A DNA stretch of 64,000 nt from Pseudoalteromonas sp. N1230-9 (GCF_032716425.1 NZ_CP090419.1:2482001-2546000); one strand, 5' to 3'. Positions 9,571 to 20,651 are shown, numbered from the stretch's first letter. Numbers and translations are program-made. The notes: generated by a model from the letters alone, not told the origin.

Positions 9571-10773
9571 TTAGTCAGAAAATTCTTTAGAGCTTAAAGC
9601 TGTTGTTATTACAGGCTTTACACCAATAAAGGCAAAATAATCAGCGTACCTTACTGGCTTTGTTAAGGGGGAGTTAATTTGTTTTAACCAAAGTTGGCGA
9701 TATTGTTCAGATAATCCCACCTTTTGGTATTGCATTATTGACCAATTTAAACTGGGTTTATAAGCCATTTGGTTTTTGCAAGCCACGCTTTTCTGCCATC
9801 CACTTGGCGGCAAGCTGTTTCTTGCAATAAATAAATTAGGTGCCACTAGCCCTTCTTGCTGGCACAGCCATTGCTGTTTTTTTTCTGGCAATGGGTATTC
9901 ATCCTCAAAACCATTAAAGTGCATTAGCTCATGCAAAAATACTGCGTATGATTGGGATGAATTAATATGCATAATACCACCTTGTACGTTTGCACTCCCC
10001 TCTTTCGACATCATGACAATAAAGTCAAAACCAGCTGGCCATGTGTGATTTTCTGCTTTTCTCCAGTCACATTGCAATGCGTTATTATTTTCCTCGCAGC
10101 GATATTGATTGCCTACATAAACAACATCGCTAAAACAAAAGCTATTAATAGCAGGCTCTGGACTAGACTGATATTGGCCTTTAAAAGATTGTAAAGCAGC
10201 AATACCATCTTTATGGTCCGCCATCATTAACACATTAAAATGACATATTGGATTGGTTGTAACAGCGTCTAACGACAAGGAAAAATTATGTAAATTGGCA
10301 TACTCGGTTGTTATTTTGGTGGTGGGCATGCTTTGTTGTAAAAACCATGTTTGCTTAGCATCGCCATCAGGTAATCGATTTGTCTTCCATAATGACTCTA
10401 GAGCACTCCACTGCTCGTTTATGACTAATTGCTTTGCGAGGTTTTGCTGCTGTTTCAAGTCAAAATAGTCAAACTGTGTTTGCCACCACAATTGCGCCGC
10501 AGAAAAATTACCTTGCTGTAAAAAACGTAAAACTAGCTGGTATTTGGCATCTGTGTTATCAAGCTCAGCCAAATGACGAAGTTGCGAAGTACTAAGTCTA
10601 GCTAATTGTGTATTAACAACATGAGGCGCTAAATAATAAATAGCTGCTGTTTGGGAAGGTGCTTTGTCAATATAATAAAGATAAGACGGTGAAAAGTAGG
10701 ATACTGAGCTTGAAAGTCCGCACAAACTCAGTAATAACCCTACTAACAAGTATTTATTAGCTCGCGTCTTCAC
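9571..10773 (-). CDS. Membrane-anchored or secreted metzincin-like zinc protease (putative)
   Basis: This 400-residue protein has an N-terminal hydrophobic anchor or signal (about 7-26). A helical region, possibly TPR-like, covers about 50-135. A catalytic domain follows with an HELMHFNGFED motif at 281-291. This fits the HExxHxxGxxD zinc pattern of the metzincin clan, with Asp as the third ligand. A SIMQY sequence at 345-349 matches a Met-turn about 60 residues downstream. Several Cys (177, 213, 226, 235, 304, 332) suggest a periplasmic or extracellular, disulphide-containing fold. The gene starts with GTG and overlaps the end of the NlpI-like gene by 17 bases, so the two are probably co-translated. 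I do not recognise a named family, and the substrate is unknown. Confidence 0.7.
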   Translation of the reverse strand: MKTRANKYLLVGLLLSLCGLSSSVSYFSPSYLYYIDKAPSQTAAIYYLAPHVVNTQLARLSTSQLRHLAELDNTDAKYQLVLRFLQQGNFSAAQLWWQTQFDYFDLKQQQNLAKQLVINEQWSALESLWKTNRLPDGDAKQTWFLQQSMPTTKITTEYANLHNFSLSLDAVTTNPICHFNVLMMADHKDGIAALQSFKGQYQSSPEPAINSFCFSDVVYVGNQYRCEENNNALQCDWRKAENHTWPAGFDFIVMMSKEGSANVQGGIMHINSSQSYAVFLHELMHFNGFEDEYPLPEKKQQWLCQQEGLVAPNLFIARNSLPPSGWQKSVACKNQMAYKPSLNWSIMQYQKVGLSEQYRQLWLKQINSPLTKPVRYADYFAFIGVKPVITTALSSKEFSD

Positions 10774-11635
10774 CAGCCATTAACTCAAGCTCTAAGCGTG
10801 CGTACTTATACTCAACAAACTCATGCACATTAGTAGAAAGGGCTAATCGAAAGTAATCGGCAGCGAGGTATTTATCACCCGCAGCTTGATGTAATTTAGC
10901 TAAATAAAAATAGGCTTCACATAAACGATGAGCATACTCTTGCTCTGACGTTACGCCTTCGATAATACCCGATAAAAATTCAAATTCGCTAATATCGCCC
11001 AAATAAAGTGCTAAAAGTTGATAACCCCATTGCGACTCATCAACCCCTTGTGCATTCGCTTTAAGATCAATCAACGCTTGCTCTTTATTTGCTTCAGCTT
11101 GGGCGAGATACAACCAAAGCACACGATAAGGATCACTCGGCGCTCGATTTAGAAACTGTTGTAAATCATCTGCAGCCAGTAATGGACGTTCACCATAATA
11201 AAGTGCAATACCACGGTTTAAATAGGCATATTCGTGCTGCTCATTTAACTCTAGAGCTGAATCAAAAAACTCATACGCTTGTTCGTATTGCTGCATCAGT
11301 GTGTGGTGAATACCCAAAAAATTATAGACTTCAGCAAGATCAGGTTTCAGCTTTATAGCACGATTAAAGTCTATTCGTGCCAATGTTGACATCCCTAAGC
11401 TATCAAATAACACACCGCGATCGTAATATAGTTTTGCTTGTTGCTCAGGGCTTAAATCTGTTCGGCTCAATAACTCAGAATAGCGAGCAATCGTAATTTC
11501 GTTGCGAAAATCAGAGGCCAACGGTGCCGTGAACGGCACATTTACGATAGGCAAAGACTCAGATTGTGACGTTGTTTGACATGCACTTAGAGAAAAAAGA
11601 GCCACGGCGGTCAATGCTAAGTGTTTAAAATTCAT
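10757..11635 (-). CDS. nlpI: NlpI-like TPR lipoprotein
   Basis: This 292-residue protein has a lipoprotein signal ending in the lipobox LSAC (Cys19). Gln at +2 predicts the outer membrane. Tetratricopeptide repeats start at about residue 62 and include AEVYNFLGIHHTLMQQYEQA and HEYAYLNRGIALYYGERP. Size, architecture and location directly downstream of pnp match Escherichia coli NlpI, which scaffolds periplasmic proteases and murein hydrolases such as Prc and MepS. Here the next gene is a protease that overlaps it by 17 bases. The pnp terminator and about 70 further bases separate it from pnp, so it probably has its own promoter. Confidence 0.88.
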   Translation of the reverse strand: MNFKHLALTAVALFSLSACQTTSQSESLPIVNVPFTAPLASDFRNEITIARYSELLSRTDLSPEQQAKLYYDRGVLFDSLGMSTLARIDFNRAIKLKPDLAEVYNFLGIHHTLMQQYEQAYEFFDSALELNEQHEYAYLNRGIALYYGERPLLAADDLQQFLNRAPSDPYRVLWLYLAQAEANKEQALIDLKANAQGVDESQWGYQLLALYLGDISEFEFLSGIIEGVTSEQEYAHRLCEAYFYLAKLHQAAGDKYLAADYFRLALSTNVHEFVEYKYARLELELMAGEDAS

Positions 11636-11702
11636 TAAAATCCTTAATACCTGAAGAATGCTCTGTAGACAAAGTCGAAGCTGATAGGTTTCATTAAAGC
11701 AT

Positions 11703-11730
11703 AAAAAAAGGGGCTAAACAGCCCCTTTTT
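11703..11730 (-). terminator. Rho-independent terminator of pnp
   Basis: The palindrome GGGGCTGTTTAGCCCC (minus strand, 11710-11725) is followed by seven T (11703-11709). It lies 33 bases beyond the pnp stop. A-residues precede the stem, so it may also act in the other direction. Confidence 0.9.
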
Positions 11731-11763
11731 CTGATATCCAGCAAATTACTGGTTATTCAATCA

Positions 11764-13896
11764 TTATTCAGCGTCTTTTGGCTCTTCTGCTTTTTCTTCA
11801 GCAGCTGGTTCCATCGCTTCTTTAATGCTTAGACGTACACGACCTTGGCGATCTACTTCAAGAACTTTAACTTTAACTTCTTGGCCTTCGCTTAAGTGGT
11901 CAGTTACGTTGTTAACACGCTCTGTGCTGATTTGTGAAATGTGCACTAGACCGTCTTTACCTGGAAGGATATTAACGAACGCACCAAAATCAACGATACG
12001 TACAACTTTACCCGTGTAGATAGTACCTACTTCTAGCTCAGCAGTTAGTTGCTCGATACGCTTGATTGCATCGTTTGCACTCATGCCGTCAGTTGCAGCG
12101 ATCTTGATTGTACCGTCATCTTCGATTTCGATCGTTGTGCCAGTCTCTTCAGTAAGTTGACGGATAGTTGCGCCGCCTTTACCGATTACTTCAGCAATTT
12201 TCTTCGCAGGGATTTGCATAGTGTAGATGCGTGGTGCGAATTGAGATAGCTCTTCAGAAGGAGCAGAAATCGCTTCGTCCATTACACCTAAGATGTGTAG
12301 ACGTGCAGCTTTCGCTTGTTTAAGTGCGATTTGCATGATTTCTTTAGTGATACCTTCGATCTTGATATCCATTTGTAGCGCAGTGATACCGTTTGAAGTA
12401 CCCGCTACTTTAAAGTCCATGTCACCTAAGTGATCTTCATCACCTAAGATATCAGAAAGAACAACGAAATCTTCGCCTTCTTTAACTAGACCCATCGCAA
12501 TACCAGCAACAGATGCTTTAATTGGTACACCGGCATTCATAAGTGCTAGTGATGTACCACATACTGATGCCATAGACGATGAACCGTTTGATTCAGTGAT
12601 TTCTGATACTACACGGATTGAGTATGGGAAGTCAGTAAGTGTAGGTAGTACCGCAGCAATACCACGCTTAGCTAGGTTACCGTGACCAATTTCACGACGC
12701 TTAGGAGAGCCTACAAAACCTGTTTCACCTACGCAGAACGGAGGGAAGTTGTAGTGAAGCATGAAGTGATGCTTGTTAGTACCTGTTAAGTCGTCGATTA
12801 ACTGTGAATCACGCTCAGTACCAAGCGTTGCAGTTACAAGTGCTTGCGTCTCACCACGCGTGAAGATTGCAGAACCGTGAGTACGAGGTAAAACACCCGT
12901 CATTACGTCTAGTGCACGAACCATATCTGGTTCACGACCATCGATACGTTTTTCACCAGCGATGATACGGCCACGAACAATTTCTTTTTCTAAAGAACCG
13001 AATAGTTTACCAACTTCTTGCGTATCTAGCTCTTCGCCTTCAGCAAGTTCAGCTGTTAATGTAGCAACTACTTCTTCTTTCGCTACACCAAGTGCTTCTT
13101 TACGCGCTACTTTGTCAGTGATGCGGTATGCTTCACCTACTTTTTCAGCAGCGATTGCAGAGATTTTCTCAGCAAGTGTGATGTTTTTCTCTGGTGCAGT
13201 CCAATCCCAAGCTGGTTTACCCGCTTCAGCTTTGAATTCGTTGATTGCGTTGATGATAGCTTGAGATTGCTCATGACCATAAACAACCGCACCTAACATG
13301 ACGTCTTCAGATAGTGTTTCAGCTTCTGATTCAACCATAAGTACTGCGTTATCAGTACCAGCAACAACTAGGTCTAATTGGCTTTCTTCAAGCTCAGCAA
13401 GTGTTGGATTAAGTACGTATTCACCGTTGATGAAACCAACACGTGATGCACCGATAGGACCATTGAATGGAATACCAGAGATAGCAAGTGCTGCTGACGT
13501 ACCAATCATAGCAACCATGTCAGGTTGGATTTCTGGGTTAACAGAAACAACTGTCGCGATTACTTGTACTTCGTTTACAAAACCGTCTGGGAAAAGTGGA
13601 CGGATTGGACGGTCGATTAGACGAGCGATAAGCGTTTCGCCATCGTTAGGACGACCTTCACGCTTAAGGAAACCACCAGGGATACGACCCGCAGCGTACA
13701 TACGCTCTTGGTAGTTAACTGTTAGTGGGAAGAAGTCTTGACCTGGTTGTGCATCACGCTTACCAACAACAGTAACTAATACTGAAGTATCGCCAATGCT
13801 TGCTAGTACTGCGCCGTCTGCTTGACGAGCGATAGCACCTGTTTCTAGCGTCACTGTATGTTGACCTAGTTGAAATTCTTTAATAATTGCTTGCAC
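11764..13896 (-). CDS. pnp: Polynucleotide phosphorylase
   Basis: PNPase is a 3'-to-5' phosphorolytic exoribonuclease and part of the RNA degradosome. The 710-residue protein has two RNase-PH core domains (about 1-230 and 310-545, including the [18 protein letters not shown] and [19 protein letters not shown] motifs). An alpha-helical linker joins them. A KH domain lies at about 553-612 ([20 protein letters not shown]) and an S1 domain at about 620-690 ([20 protein letters not shown]), with a short acidic tail. It follows rpsO, as in other gammaproteobacteria. The leader carries a long hairpin (13961-14032) of the type cut by RNase III in PNPase autoregulation. Confidence 0.98.
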   Translation of the reverse strand: MQAIIKEFQLGQHTVTLETGAIARQADGAVLASIGDTSVLVTVVGKRDAQPGQDFFPLTVNYQERMYAAGRIPGGFLKREGRPNDGETLIARLIDRPIRPLFPDGFVNEVQVIATVVSVNPEIQPDMVAMIGTSAALAISGIPFNGPIGASRVGFINGEYVLNPTLAELEESQLDLVVAGTDNAVLMVESEAETLSEDVMLGAVVYGHEQSQAIINAINEFKAEAGKPAWDWTAPEKNITLAEKISAIAAEKVGEAYRITDKVARKEALGVAKEEVVATLTAELAEGEELDTQEVGKLFGSLEKEIVRGRIIAGEKRIDGREPDMVRALDVMTGVLPRTHGSAIFTRGETQALVTATLGTERDSQLIDDLTGTNKHHFMLHYNFPPFCVGETGFVGSPKRREIGHGNLAKRGIAAVLPTLTDFPYSIRVVSEITESNGSSSMASVCGTSLALMNAGVPIKASVAGIAMGLVKEGEDFVVLSDILGDEDHLGDMDFKVAGTSNGITALQMDIKIEGITKEIMQIALKQAKAARLHILGVMDEAISAPSEELSQFAPRIYTMQIPAKKIAEVIGKGGATIRQLTEETGTTIEIEDDGTIKIAATDGMSANDAIKRIEQLTAELEVGTIYTGKVVRIVDFGAFVNILPGKDGLVHISQISTERVNNVTDHLSEGQEVKVKVLEVDRQGRVRLSIKEAMEPAAEEKAEEPKDAE

Positions 13897-13960
13897 TTAA
13901 AAATGTCCTTTAAATGTAAAAGCAACTCAGAGCAGTGCTCCGAATTGGTAAAAAATAGTC

Positions 13961-14032
13961 CATCAAAGTACCAATTACAGTACTTAATTAAACTTAAGAA
14001 AAATCAATTAAGTACTACAATTGGCAATGATG
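13961..14032 (-). promoter_or_regulatory. Long hairpin in the pnp leader, candidate RNase III autoregulation site
   Basis: Read on the minus strand, arms built from CATCA, CCAATT and AGTACTTAATT (proximal) pair with AATTAAGTACT, AATTGG and TGATG (distal). Only small mismatches interrupt them, and the loop is about 17 bases. In Escherichia coli a comparable pnp leader stem is cleaved by RNase III, after which PNPase represses its own mRNA. The position, between the rpsO terminator and pnp, is equivalent. Confidence 0.7.
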
Positions 14033-14096
14033 TTTTTTGATATCTAGGAAGCATCCACTCCCTAGGTGTGCGCTAGTATACCTTTCATACGCGCAC

Positions 14097-14123
14097 AAAA
14101 AAAGGGGCTAAATAGCCCCTTTT
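14097..14123 (-). terminator. Terminator or attenuator between rpsO and pnp
   Basis: The minus-strand palindrome GGGGCTATTTAGCCCC (14104-14119) is followed by seven T. It lies about 20 bases past the rpsO stop. It closely resembles the hairpin after pnp. Partial read-through would let pnp be transcribed from the rpsO promoter. Confidence 0.88.
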
Positions 14124-14138
14124 CTCGTAATCTAGTTC

Positions 14139-14408
14139 TTAGCGACGTAGGCCAAGCTCTTGGATTAACGCAGTGTAACGTGCAATGTCTTTACCTTTAA
14201 GGTAGTCAAGCAGTTTACGGCGTTGGCTTACTTTGCGAAGAAGACCACGACGTGAGTGGAAGTCGTGCTTGTGGCTAGCAAAGTGACCTTGAAGCTTGTT
14301 GATATCGAAAGTTAGAAGTGCAACTTGTACTTCAGGTGAACCAGTGTCGCCTTCAGCGCGTGCAAATTTAGCGATGATTTCAACTTTTTCTTGATTGCTT
14401 AGTGACAT
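14139..14408 (-). CDS. rpsO: 30S ribosomal protein S15
   Basis: S15 binds the central domain of 16S rRNA early in 30S assembly. The 89-residue length and the sequence ([39 protein letters not shown]) are canonical. It has its own promoter upstream (14482-14510) and a terminator-like hairpin downstream. It sits between truB and pnp. Confidence 0.99.
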   Translation of the reverse strand: MSLSNQEKVEIIAKFARAEGDTGSPEVQVALLTFDINKLQGHFASHKHDFHSRRGLLRKVSQRRKLLDYLKGKDIARYTALIQELGLRR

Positions 14409-14481
14409 AGTAACTCCAAAAATTAATTTAAATTGTGTTTTAGCCGATCACTAATTCAGCCAAAACGATTGAGCGGGGCGT

Positions 14482-14510
14482 ATTCTACCCAGCTTTGCTA
14501 ATAACTACAA
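14482..14510 (-). promoter_or_regulatory. rpsO promoter
   Basis: On the minus strand, TTGTAG (14505-14510) and TAGAAT (14482-14487) are separated by 17 bases. They lie in the 110-base gap between the truB stop and rpsO. The leader of about 70 bases is long enough for the S15-binding pseudoknot-type control known in this gene, though I could not verify such a fold. Confidence 0.65.
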
Positions 14511-14518
14511 GGTAATCT

Positions 14519-15463
14519 TTACTCAGGCAGTTGATTTGATAAGCCACGCTTTGATTTTAAGTGACCGTCTTTATGACGCTCACCGGTACCAATGAACACC
14601 CCATCAGCCATTACCTTTACCACACCATCTGGTACGGGCTTACCGATAACCACGGTTTGACCATGGCGAAATGCCACGCCCTGCTCTTGGGAGATCTCAA
14701 TCACAGGTAAATCAACCAAAGCAGTATCCATTGGCAGTAATAGCTCATCGAGGTAGCTTGAAGGCGCAACATCGTCTGCTTTTGCTTGCTGTAGCTTTTC
14801 TTCAAGTTGCTCAAGCGTAACCATTTTTTCACTTGGATAATGGCCAACTGCACTGCGATGTAACATGATGACATGCGCACCACAGCCAAGCTTTTCACCT
14901 AAGTCGTCAACAATAGTACGAATATAAGTGCCTTTAGATACATGTGCCGTCATTTGTACTTCGTTATTAGCTTCATCAAACTCATCAAGCGTTAAACTAA
15001 ATACATTAATTTTTCGACACTTACGCGGCACTTCAATACCTTCGCGGGCATATTTATACAAAGGCTGACCTTGGTATTTAAGCGCAGAGTACATCGAAGG
15101 ATATTGATCCGACTCACCTAAGAAACTGGCAATTTGCTCAGCTAATTGTTCACGCGTGACCGATACTTCGCGCGTTTCAACCACTTCACCATCTGAATCA
15201 GAGGTAGTAGTTCGCTCACCAAGTTTGGCGCGTACAACATAGGTTTTGTCAGTATCAAGCAAGAACTGGGTAAACTTAGTCGCTTCACCAAAACAAATAG
15301 GCAGCATACCTGTGGCGAGCGGATCAAGCGCACCGGTGTGGCCTGCTTTTTGAGCAAAGTAAATTCCCTTTGCTTGCTGCAATGCTTTGTTTGATGAAAT
15401 ACCTTGCGGCTTATTAAGTAATAAGATGCCGTCAATAGCACGACCTTTACTGCGTCTAGCCAT
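14519..15463 (-). CDS. truB: tRNA pseudouridine(55) synthase
   Basis: TruB makes the universal pseudouridine 55 in the T-loop of tRNA. The 314-residue length is normal. The catalytic Asp is Asp47 in the [17 protein letters not shown] motif. The C-terminal half carries the PUA-like RNA-binding region. The start codon overlaps the last base of the rbfA stop, as expected in the conserved nusA-infB-rbfA-truB operon. Confidence 0.98.
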   Translation of the reverse strand: MARRSKGRAIDGILLLNKPQGISSNKALQQAKGIYFAQKAGHTGALDPLATGMLPICFGEATKFTQFLLDTDKTYVVRAKLGERTTTSDSDGEVVETREVSVTREQLAEQIASFLGESDQYPSMYSALKYQGQPLYKYAREGIEVPRKCRKINVFSLTLDEFDEANNEVQMTAHVSKGTYIRTIVDDLGEKLGCGAHVIMLHRSAVGHYPSEKMVTLEQLEEKLQQAKADDVAPSSYLDELLLPMDTALVDLPVIEISQEQGVAFRHGQTVVIGKPVPDGVVKVMADGVFIGTGERHKDGHLKSKRGLSNQLPE

Positions 15464-15867
15464 TAGTCTTTAGTGCCTTCTTCGCTGTCATCTTCGTCTA
15501 CATGCTTGGCATTGTCTTCACGAATAACTGAGTCAACCAAGTTTGAAATACGCATACCTTCCATAAGCGAGTTATCGATCACAAAACGTAACTCAGGCAT
15601 GATGCGCGCACGAATACGTTTACCTAATAAAGAACGAATATAACCCGTTGCTTCATTTAAGATTTTAGCGCTTTGCTTGGCTTTATCTTCATCGTCAGTG
15701 TTAAACACTGTGATAAATACTTTTGCGTAAGATAAGTCGCGAGATACCTCAACCGCAGACACTGTCACCATGCCTAAGCGTGGATCTTTGATTTCGCGTT
15801 GAAGAATAACAGCAATCTCTTTTTGAATTTGCTGTGCAACACGATCAGTGCGAGAAAATTCTCTCAT
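15463..15867 (-). CDS. rbfA: Ribosome-binding factor A
   Basis: RbfA is a KH-type factor that binds the free 30S subunit and helps mature the 5' end of 16S rRNA, especially in the cold. The 134-residue protein begins [20 protein letters not shown]. It contains the [12 protein letters not shown] strand and the [13 protein letters not shown] segment. The acidic tail ([12 protein letters not shown]) is usual. It follows infB after a 110-base gap that holds a GC-rich hairpin, and is coupled to truB. Confidence 0.97.
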   Translation of the reverse strand: MREFSRTDRVAQQIQKEIAVILQREIKDPRLGMVTVSAVEVSRDLSYAKVFITVFNTDDEDKAKQSAKILNEATGYIRSLLGKRIRARIMPELRFVIDNSLMEGMRISNLVDSVIREDNAKHVDEDDSEEGTKD

Positions 15868-15933
15868 TTCATTTCACTCTAAAATAATAACTTATTGATG
15901 TTAAAGAATAAGTTAATTTAATTACGAATACAC

Positions 15934-15956
15934 AAATGGGGGCTAGGCCCCCATTT
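15934..15956. terminator. Strong GC hairpin between infB and rbfA
   Basis: A ten-base-pair perfect stem (AAATGGGGGC / GCCCCCATTT) with a three-base loop lies 22 bases after the infB stop. No T-run follows on the minus strand. It is therefore more likely an mRNA-stability or processing element, or a weak attenuator, than a full terminator. A T-poor stop here would still allow rbfA and truB to be read from upstream. Confidence 0.5.
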
Positions 15957-15977
15957 AAAGCAATAACTTAAACGAAA

Positions 15978-18632
15978 TTAAAGTGAACGTTGTACTTCAA
16001 CCGTCTCGAATACCTCGATTTGGTCGCCAACTTTAACATCGTTGTAGTTCTTAACGCCGATACCACATTCCATACCGTTACGTACTTCTTGAACGTCATC
16101 TTTAAAGCGACGTAGTGACTCAAGTTCACCTTCATAGATAACCACGTTATCACGAAGTACACGGATAGGCGCGCTACGCTTAACAACGCCTTCAGTAACC
16201 ATACAACCTGCGATTGCACCAATCTTAGGTGACTTGAACACGTCACGAACTTCAGCAAGACCAATGATCTCTTGCTTGAATTCTGGTGCAAGCATACCTG
16301 ACATCGCTTGTTTAACTTCTTCAATCAGGCTGTAGATTACGCTGTAGTAACGTAAGTCTAAGTTTTCTGACTCAATTACTTTACGAGCTGATGCATCAGC
16401 ACGTACGTTAAAGCCAACAACGATTGCGTTTGACGCCGCTGCAAGCGTTGCATCAGTTTCAGTGATACCACCTACACCTGAACCAACAATCTTCACTTTA
16501 ACTTCATCTGTAGAAAGCTTAGTTAATGAATCAGCAATTGCTTCAATTGAACCTTGTACGTCAGCTTTAAGAACGATGTTAACTTCAGATACATCGCCTT
16601 CAGCCATGTTCGTAAACATGTTTTCAAGCTTCGCTTTTTGTTGACGAGCAAGCTTCACTTCACGGAACTTACCTTGACGGTAAAGTGCGACTTCACGTGC
16701 TTTACGCTCATCTTTAACTACTGTTGCTTCATCACCCGCAGCAGGGATACCAGATAGACCTAAAATCTCAACTGGGATAGATGGACCCGCAGACTTGATG
16801 TCTTTACCGTTCTCATCTTTCATCGCACGTACACGGCCATATTCAAGACCACACAGTACGATATCACCTTGATTCAGTGTACCTGATTGTACAAGAACAG
16901 ATGCAACTGGACCACGACCTTTATCTAGACGTGATTCAATTACAACGCCCGCCGCCATACCTTCTGCAGGCGCAGTAAGCTCAAGAAGCTCTGCTTGCAT
17001 TAGTACTGCTTCAAGTAGGTCATCAATACCTAAACCTGTTTTTGCAGAAATATGTACAAACTGTGTATCACCGCCCCACTCTTCAGGGATTACGTCAAGT
17101 TGAGCTAGCTCATTCTTAACGCGATCTGGGTCGATACCTTCTTTATCCATCTTATTCACTGCGATAATTAAAGGAACGCCAGCAGCACGGGCGTGCTGAA
17201 CCGCTTCTTTAGTTTGTGGCATTACACCATCATCCGCAGCAACAACAAGGATTACGATATCCGTTGCTTTTGCACCACGCGCACGCATTGATGTAAACGC
17301 GGCGTGACCTGGCGTATCTAAGAAAGTAATCATGTTACCGTTAGTTTCAACGTGGTATGCACCAATATGCTGGGTAATACCACCCGCCTCACCAGATGCA
17401 ACTTTTGCTGAACGAATATAGTCAAGTGTTGACGTTTTACCGTGGTCAACGTGACCCATTACGGTTACAACTGGAGCACGAGGTACAGCTGTACCTTCTT
17501 CGCTGCGGTCGTTGAGTACTTTCTCTTCTAATTCGTTTTCTTTAACGATGATAACCTTGTGGCCCATTTCTTCAGCAACAAGTTGTGCTGTTTCTTGGTC
17601 AATCACTTGGTTGATGGTAACCATGTCACCCATCTTCATCATTGTTTTAACAACTTCAGCACCTTTAACAGCCATACGAGATGCAAGTTCAGCAACGGTG
17701 ATTGTTTCACTAATGCGTACTTCGTTTTTAACATCTGCAGTTGGCTTTTGGAAACCATGCTGTAGTGAAGTTGGTGCTTTTAATTTGCCTTTTTTACCCT
17801 TAGGTAAAGGAGCCTTCTCTTTTTGAGGTCCTTTTTTCTTTTTCTTACGACGAGCACTTTGCTCTTCACGTGCATCAGATTCATCTTCTGCTTCACGCGC
17901 GTAAGTTGAAGTCGTAAGGTGGTGATCAGCGTTTTCTTCACGCTGCTTACGCTCTTCTTCTTCTTTTTTCCAGCGAGCTTCATTTTCTTCAGCTAGCTTT
18001 CTTGCCTCTTCTGCTTGACGTTTCGCTTCTTCTTCAGCTTTTCTCAATGCGGCCTCTTCTGCTTCTTTTTGCAGACGCTCAGCTTCGGCACGATCTTTTT
18101 CAGACTTAGCACTTTGCTCTGGGGTCATCTGCTTTTGTTTCGCTTTACGCTCAGCTTCAGCTTTGCGTTTAGCCTCTTCTTTGGCTTTACGCTCAGCTTC
18201 TTCTTTTGCTTTACGTTCTGCCTCTTGTTTCGCTTTAAGTTCTTCAGCTTCTTGCTGGGCTTTAAGCTCAGCTGCCTTACGGGCAGCTTCTTCTGCAGCT
18301 AAACGCTCTTCTTCTTGCTGTTGCTCAACGGCGCTTTTCTTTACGTAGGTACGCGTTTTACGTACTTCTACTTGGACTGACTTCGCTTTACCTGTAGAGC
18401 CAGTTACACTTAACGTGCTTTTACTCTTACGTTGCAAAGTCATGCGAGCAGGGCCTTCCGAGCCCGTGCCACCATGCTGCTTACTCAGGTGATCAAGTAA
18501 CGTTGACTTCTCAGTTTCTGTTACCATATCACCTGCTTGTTTTTTGATACCGGCTTGCTCAAGCTGCTGTAATAATTTATCAACAGTTGTACCAATATCT
18601 CCGGCTAGTTTTTCAACATTTACTTCTGCCAT
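15978..18632 (-). CDS. infB: Translation initiation factor IF-2
   Basis: IF-2 is the GTPase that brings initiator tRNA to the 30S subunit and drives subunit joining. The 884-residue length is close to the enterobacterial long form. The N-terminus has the IF2N domain ([20 protein letters not shown]). A highly charged Lys/Glu/Ala helical linker with [19 protein letters not shown] repeats covers about 95-270. The G domain has [16 protein letters not shown] and NKMD. Beta-barrel and C-terminal fMet-tRNA-binding domains follow. A GGAGG ribosome-binding site precedes the ATG. Internal starts giving shorter IF-2 forms are possible but were not identified. Confidence 0.98.
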   Translation of the reverse strand: MAEVNVEKLAGDIGTTVDKLLQQLEQAGIKKQAGDMVTETEKSTLLDHLSKQHGGTGSEGPARMTLQRKSKSTLSVTGSTGKAKSVQVEVRKTRTYVKKSAVEQQQEEERLAAEEAARKAAELKAQQEAEELKAKQEAERKAKEEAERKAKEEAKRKAEAERKAKQKQMTPEQSAKSEKDRAEAERLQKEAEEAALRKAEEEAKRQAEEARKLAEENEARWKKEEEERKQREENADHHLTTSTYAREAEDESDAREEQSARRKKKKKGPQKEKAPLPKGKKGKLKAPTSLQHGFQKPTADVKNEVRISETITVAELASRMAVKGAEVVKTMMKMGDMVTINQVIDQETAQLVAEEMGHKVIIVKENELEEKVLNDRSEEGTAVPRAPVVTVMGHVDHGKTSTLDYIRSAKVASGEAGGITQHIGAYHVETNGNMITFLDTPGHAAFTSMRARGAKATDIVILVVAADDGVMPQTKEAVQHARAAGVPLIIAVNKMDKEGIDPDRVKNELAQLDVIPEEWGGDTQFVHISAKTGLGIDDLLEAVLMQAELLELTAPAEGMAAGVVIESRLDKGRGPVASVLVQSGTLNQGDIVLCGLEYGRVRAMKDENGKDIKSAGPSIPVEILGLSGIPAAGDEATVVKDERKAREVALYRQGKFREVKLARQQKAKLENMFTNMAEGDVSEVNIVLKADVQGSIEAIADSLTKLSTDEVKVKIVGSGVGGITETDATLAAASNAIVVGFNVRADASARKVIESENLDLRYYSVIYSLIEEVKQAMSGMLAPEFKQEIIGLAEVRDVFKSPKIGAIAGCMVTEGVVKRSAPIRVLRDNVVIYEGELESLRRFKDDVQEVRNGMECGIGVKNYNDVKVGDQIEVFETVEVQRSL

Positions 18633-18657
18633 AGTGTGTAATACCTCCGTTAATAAA

Positions 18658-20157
18658 TTACTCGTCTGCGAACCAACAAATGTTACGCGCAGCCATAATA
18701 AGCTTGCCAGCTTCTTCTTCTGAAAGGTCAGTGATATCCACTAACTCATCAATACCTTGCTCAGCTAAGTCTTCAAGTGTTATTACACCTTTACTTGCCA
18801 TTACAAATGCAAGGTGACGCTCTAGACCTTCAAGTGCTAGTAAATCCTCTGCAGGCTCTGCACCATCAAGGCTTTCTTCTGTCTTAAGCGCTTTTGTTGT
18901 TAATGCGTCTTTTGCACGAGAACGTAAAATATCAACCGTTTCTTCATCTAAACCGTCAATTTCTAAGAATTCAGATGCTGGAACATAGGCAACTTCTTCA
19001 AGTGTTGAGAAACCTTCGTTGATAAGTAGGGTTGCAAACTCATCATCGATATCTAGGTATTCAGTGAATAAGTTGATCAGCTTGTCTGATTCAGCTTCGT
19101 TCTTCGCACGCATGTCATCAACAGTCATGACGTTTAATTCCCAACCAGTTAACTGGCTAGCAAGGCGAACGTTTTGACCATTACGACCAATTGCTTGTGC
19201 TAGGTTGTCTGCTTCAACAGCGATATCCATTGAATGTGTATCTTCGTCCATCACGATAGATGCCACTTCTGCTGGCGCCATTGCATTGATAACGAATTGC
19301 GCAGGGTTGTCATCGTAAAGAACGATATCAACACGCTCACCACCAAGCTCAGTTGACACGGCTTGTACACGTGCACCACGCATACCAACACACGCACCTA
19401 CAGGGTCGATACGTTTGTCGTTAGATTTTACTGCAATCTTTGCACGCGAACCTGGATCACGTGCTGCGGCACGTAATTCAATCATTTCTTCGCCGATCTC
19501 AGGTACCTCAATACGGAAAAGCTCCATCAGCATCTCAGGCTTAGAACGCGTTACAAATAACTGCGCGCCACGTGCTTCTGGTTTAACTTCGTAAAGTAAA
19601 CCACGAATACGGTCACCTGGACGGAAGTTTTCACGCGGTAACATGTCATCACGGTAGATAACCGCTTCAGCATTGTTACCAAGGTCAAGTACAATAGCGT
19701 CACGGGTTGCTTTTTTAACAACACCAGTTACTAACTCACCTTGTTGATCTTTATATTCTTCAACAACTAGCGCACGTTCAGCTTCACGTACTTTTTGTAC
19801 GATAACTTGTTTTGCCATTTGCGTTGTAATGCGGTCGAACTTGATTGACTCAATCTGCTCTTCAACGTAATCACCTAGTTGTAACTCAGGATCTTCAACT
19901 TGTGCCGCTTCTAACGTAATTTCGCTGTAAGGATGTTCTAACGAACCGTCTTCTTGAACTTCTGCAATTTTCCAGCGACGGAACGTGTCGTAATCACCTG
20001 TTTTACGATCGATTGATACGCGAACATCAATTTCGCCATCGTGTTTTTTCTTTGTCGCAGTCGCTAATGCGAACTCTAACGCTTCAAAAATCTTTTCTTT
20101 TGGAACCGCTTTCTCATTGGAGACGGCTTCAGCAACCAATAATATTTCTTTTGCCAT
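18658..20157 (-). CDS. nusA: Transcription termination/antitermination factor NusA
   Basis: NusA binds RNA polymerase and RNA to modulate pausing, termination and antitermination. The 499-residue protein has the N-terminal polymerase-binding domain (1-125), an S1 domain at about 135-200 and two KH domains at about 230-345 ([38 protein letters not shown]). Two C-terminal acidic repeats, present in gammaproteobacteria, end the protein (about 365-495). It lies 25 bases before infB and 38 bases after rimP, and a GAGG precedes the ATG. Confidence 0.98.
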   Translation of the reverse strand: MAKEILLVAEAVSNEKAVPKEKIFEALEFALATATKKKHDGEIDVRVSIDRKTGDYDTFRRWKIAEVQEDGSLEHPYSEITLEAAQVEDPELQLGDYVEEQIESIKFDRITTQMAKQVIVQKVREAERALVVEEYKDQQGELVTGVVKKATRDAIVLDLGNNAEAVIYRDDMLPRENFRPGDRIRGLLYEVKPEARGAQLFVTRSKPEMLMELFRIEVPEIGEEMIELRAAARDPGSRAKIAVKSNDKRIDPVGACVGMRGARVQAVSTELGGERVDIVLYDDNPAQFVINAMAPAEVASIVMDEDTHSMDIAVEADNLAQAIGRNGQNVRLASQLTGWELNVMTVDDMRAKNEAESDKLINLFTEYLDIDDEFATLLINEGFSTLEEVAYVPASEFLEIDGLDEETVDILRSRAKDALTTKALKTEESLDGAEPAEDLLALEGLERHLAFVMASKGVITLEDLAEQGIDELVDITDLSEEEAGKLIMAARNICWFADE

Positions 20158-20195
20158 GGGTTATGCCTCGCTTGCCCTATTCCTTCGCACTCGAA

Positions 20196-20651
20196 TTAAA
20201 ACTTTGCGATGATGTTCGCACGTTCAATGTTACTTAGCATAATCATATGCTCAGTGCCATCTGCCGAAAGTGTGATCATATCACTGCTAACTGATACTAA
20301 ATCGCCTTTAAAATTACGGCGACCATCTTGCGGAAGCTTAGTACGCACGCGTACTTCTTCTCCTTGCGCCTTCTCGTAGTGATCTTGTTTGAATAATGGA
20401 CGATCAACACCAGGAGACGAAACTTCCAAATCATATTCGTTTGTAATCGGGTCTTCTACGTCTAAAATCGCGCTAACTTGACGACTTACATCGGCACAAT
20501 TATCAACCGTAATCCCTGCATCGTGATCAATGTAAACACGTAATGTAGAGTGGCGACCAGCTTGCACAAACTCAAGACCATGTAACTCAAAACCTAACAT
20601 TTCTACGGCTGGTGAGAGCATGGTTACTAAATCTTGCTCAAGTTTTGTCAC
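20196..20651 (-). CDS. rimP: Ribosome maturation factor RimP
   Basis: RimP assists 30S subunit maturation. I chose the GTG at 20651, which has a perfect GGAGG six bases upstream and yields a 151-residue protein. Its start (TKLEQDLVTMLSPAVEMLGF) aligns with the family. An open frame reaches 20672 but has no homologous sequence there. The motifs GRHSTLRVYIDHDAGITVDN and VSSPGVDRPLF are canonical. This is the first protein gene of the rimP-nusA-infB transcript, downstream of the initiator tRNA gene. Confidence 0.96.
   Translation of the reverse strand: MTKLEQDLVTMLSPAVEMLGFELHGLEFVQAGRHSTLRVYIDHDAGITVDNCADVSRQVSAILDVEDPITNEYDLEVSSPGVDRPLFKQDHYEKAQGEEVRVRTKLPQDGRRNFKGDLVSVSSDMITLSADGTEHMIMLSNIERANIIAKF

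Noticed and set aside
11825..13714. Several open frames of 60-140 codons on the plus strand opposite pnp
   Set aside because: They are antisense shadows of a highly conserved coding region and have no ribosome-binding sites.
18015..18348. Plus-strand frames rich in Phe/Leu or Ala/Ser opposite infB
   Set aside because: They are the complement of the Lys/Glu/Ala-repeat linker of IF-2. The low complexity explains them.
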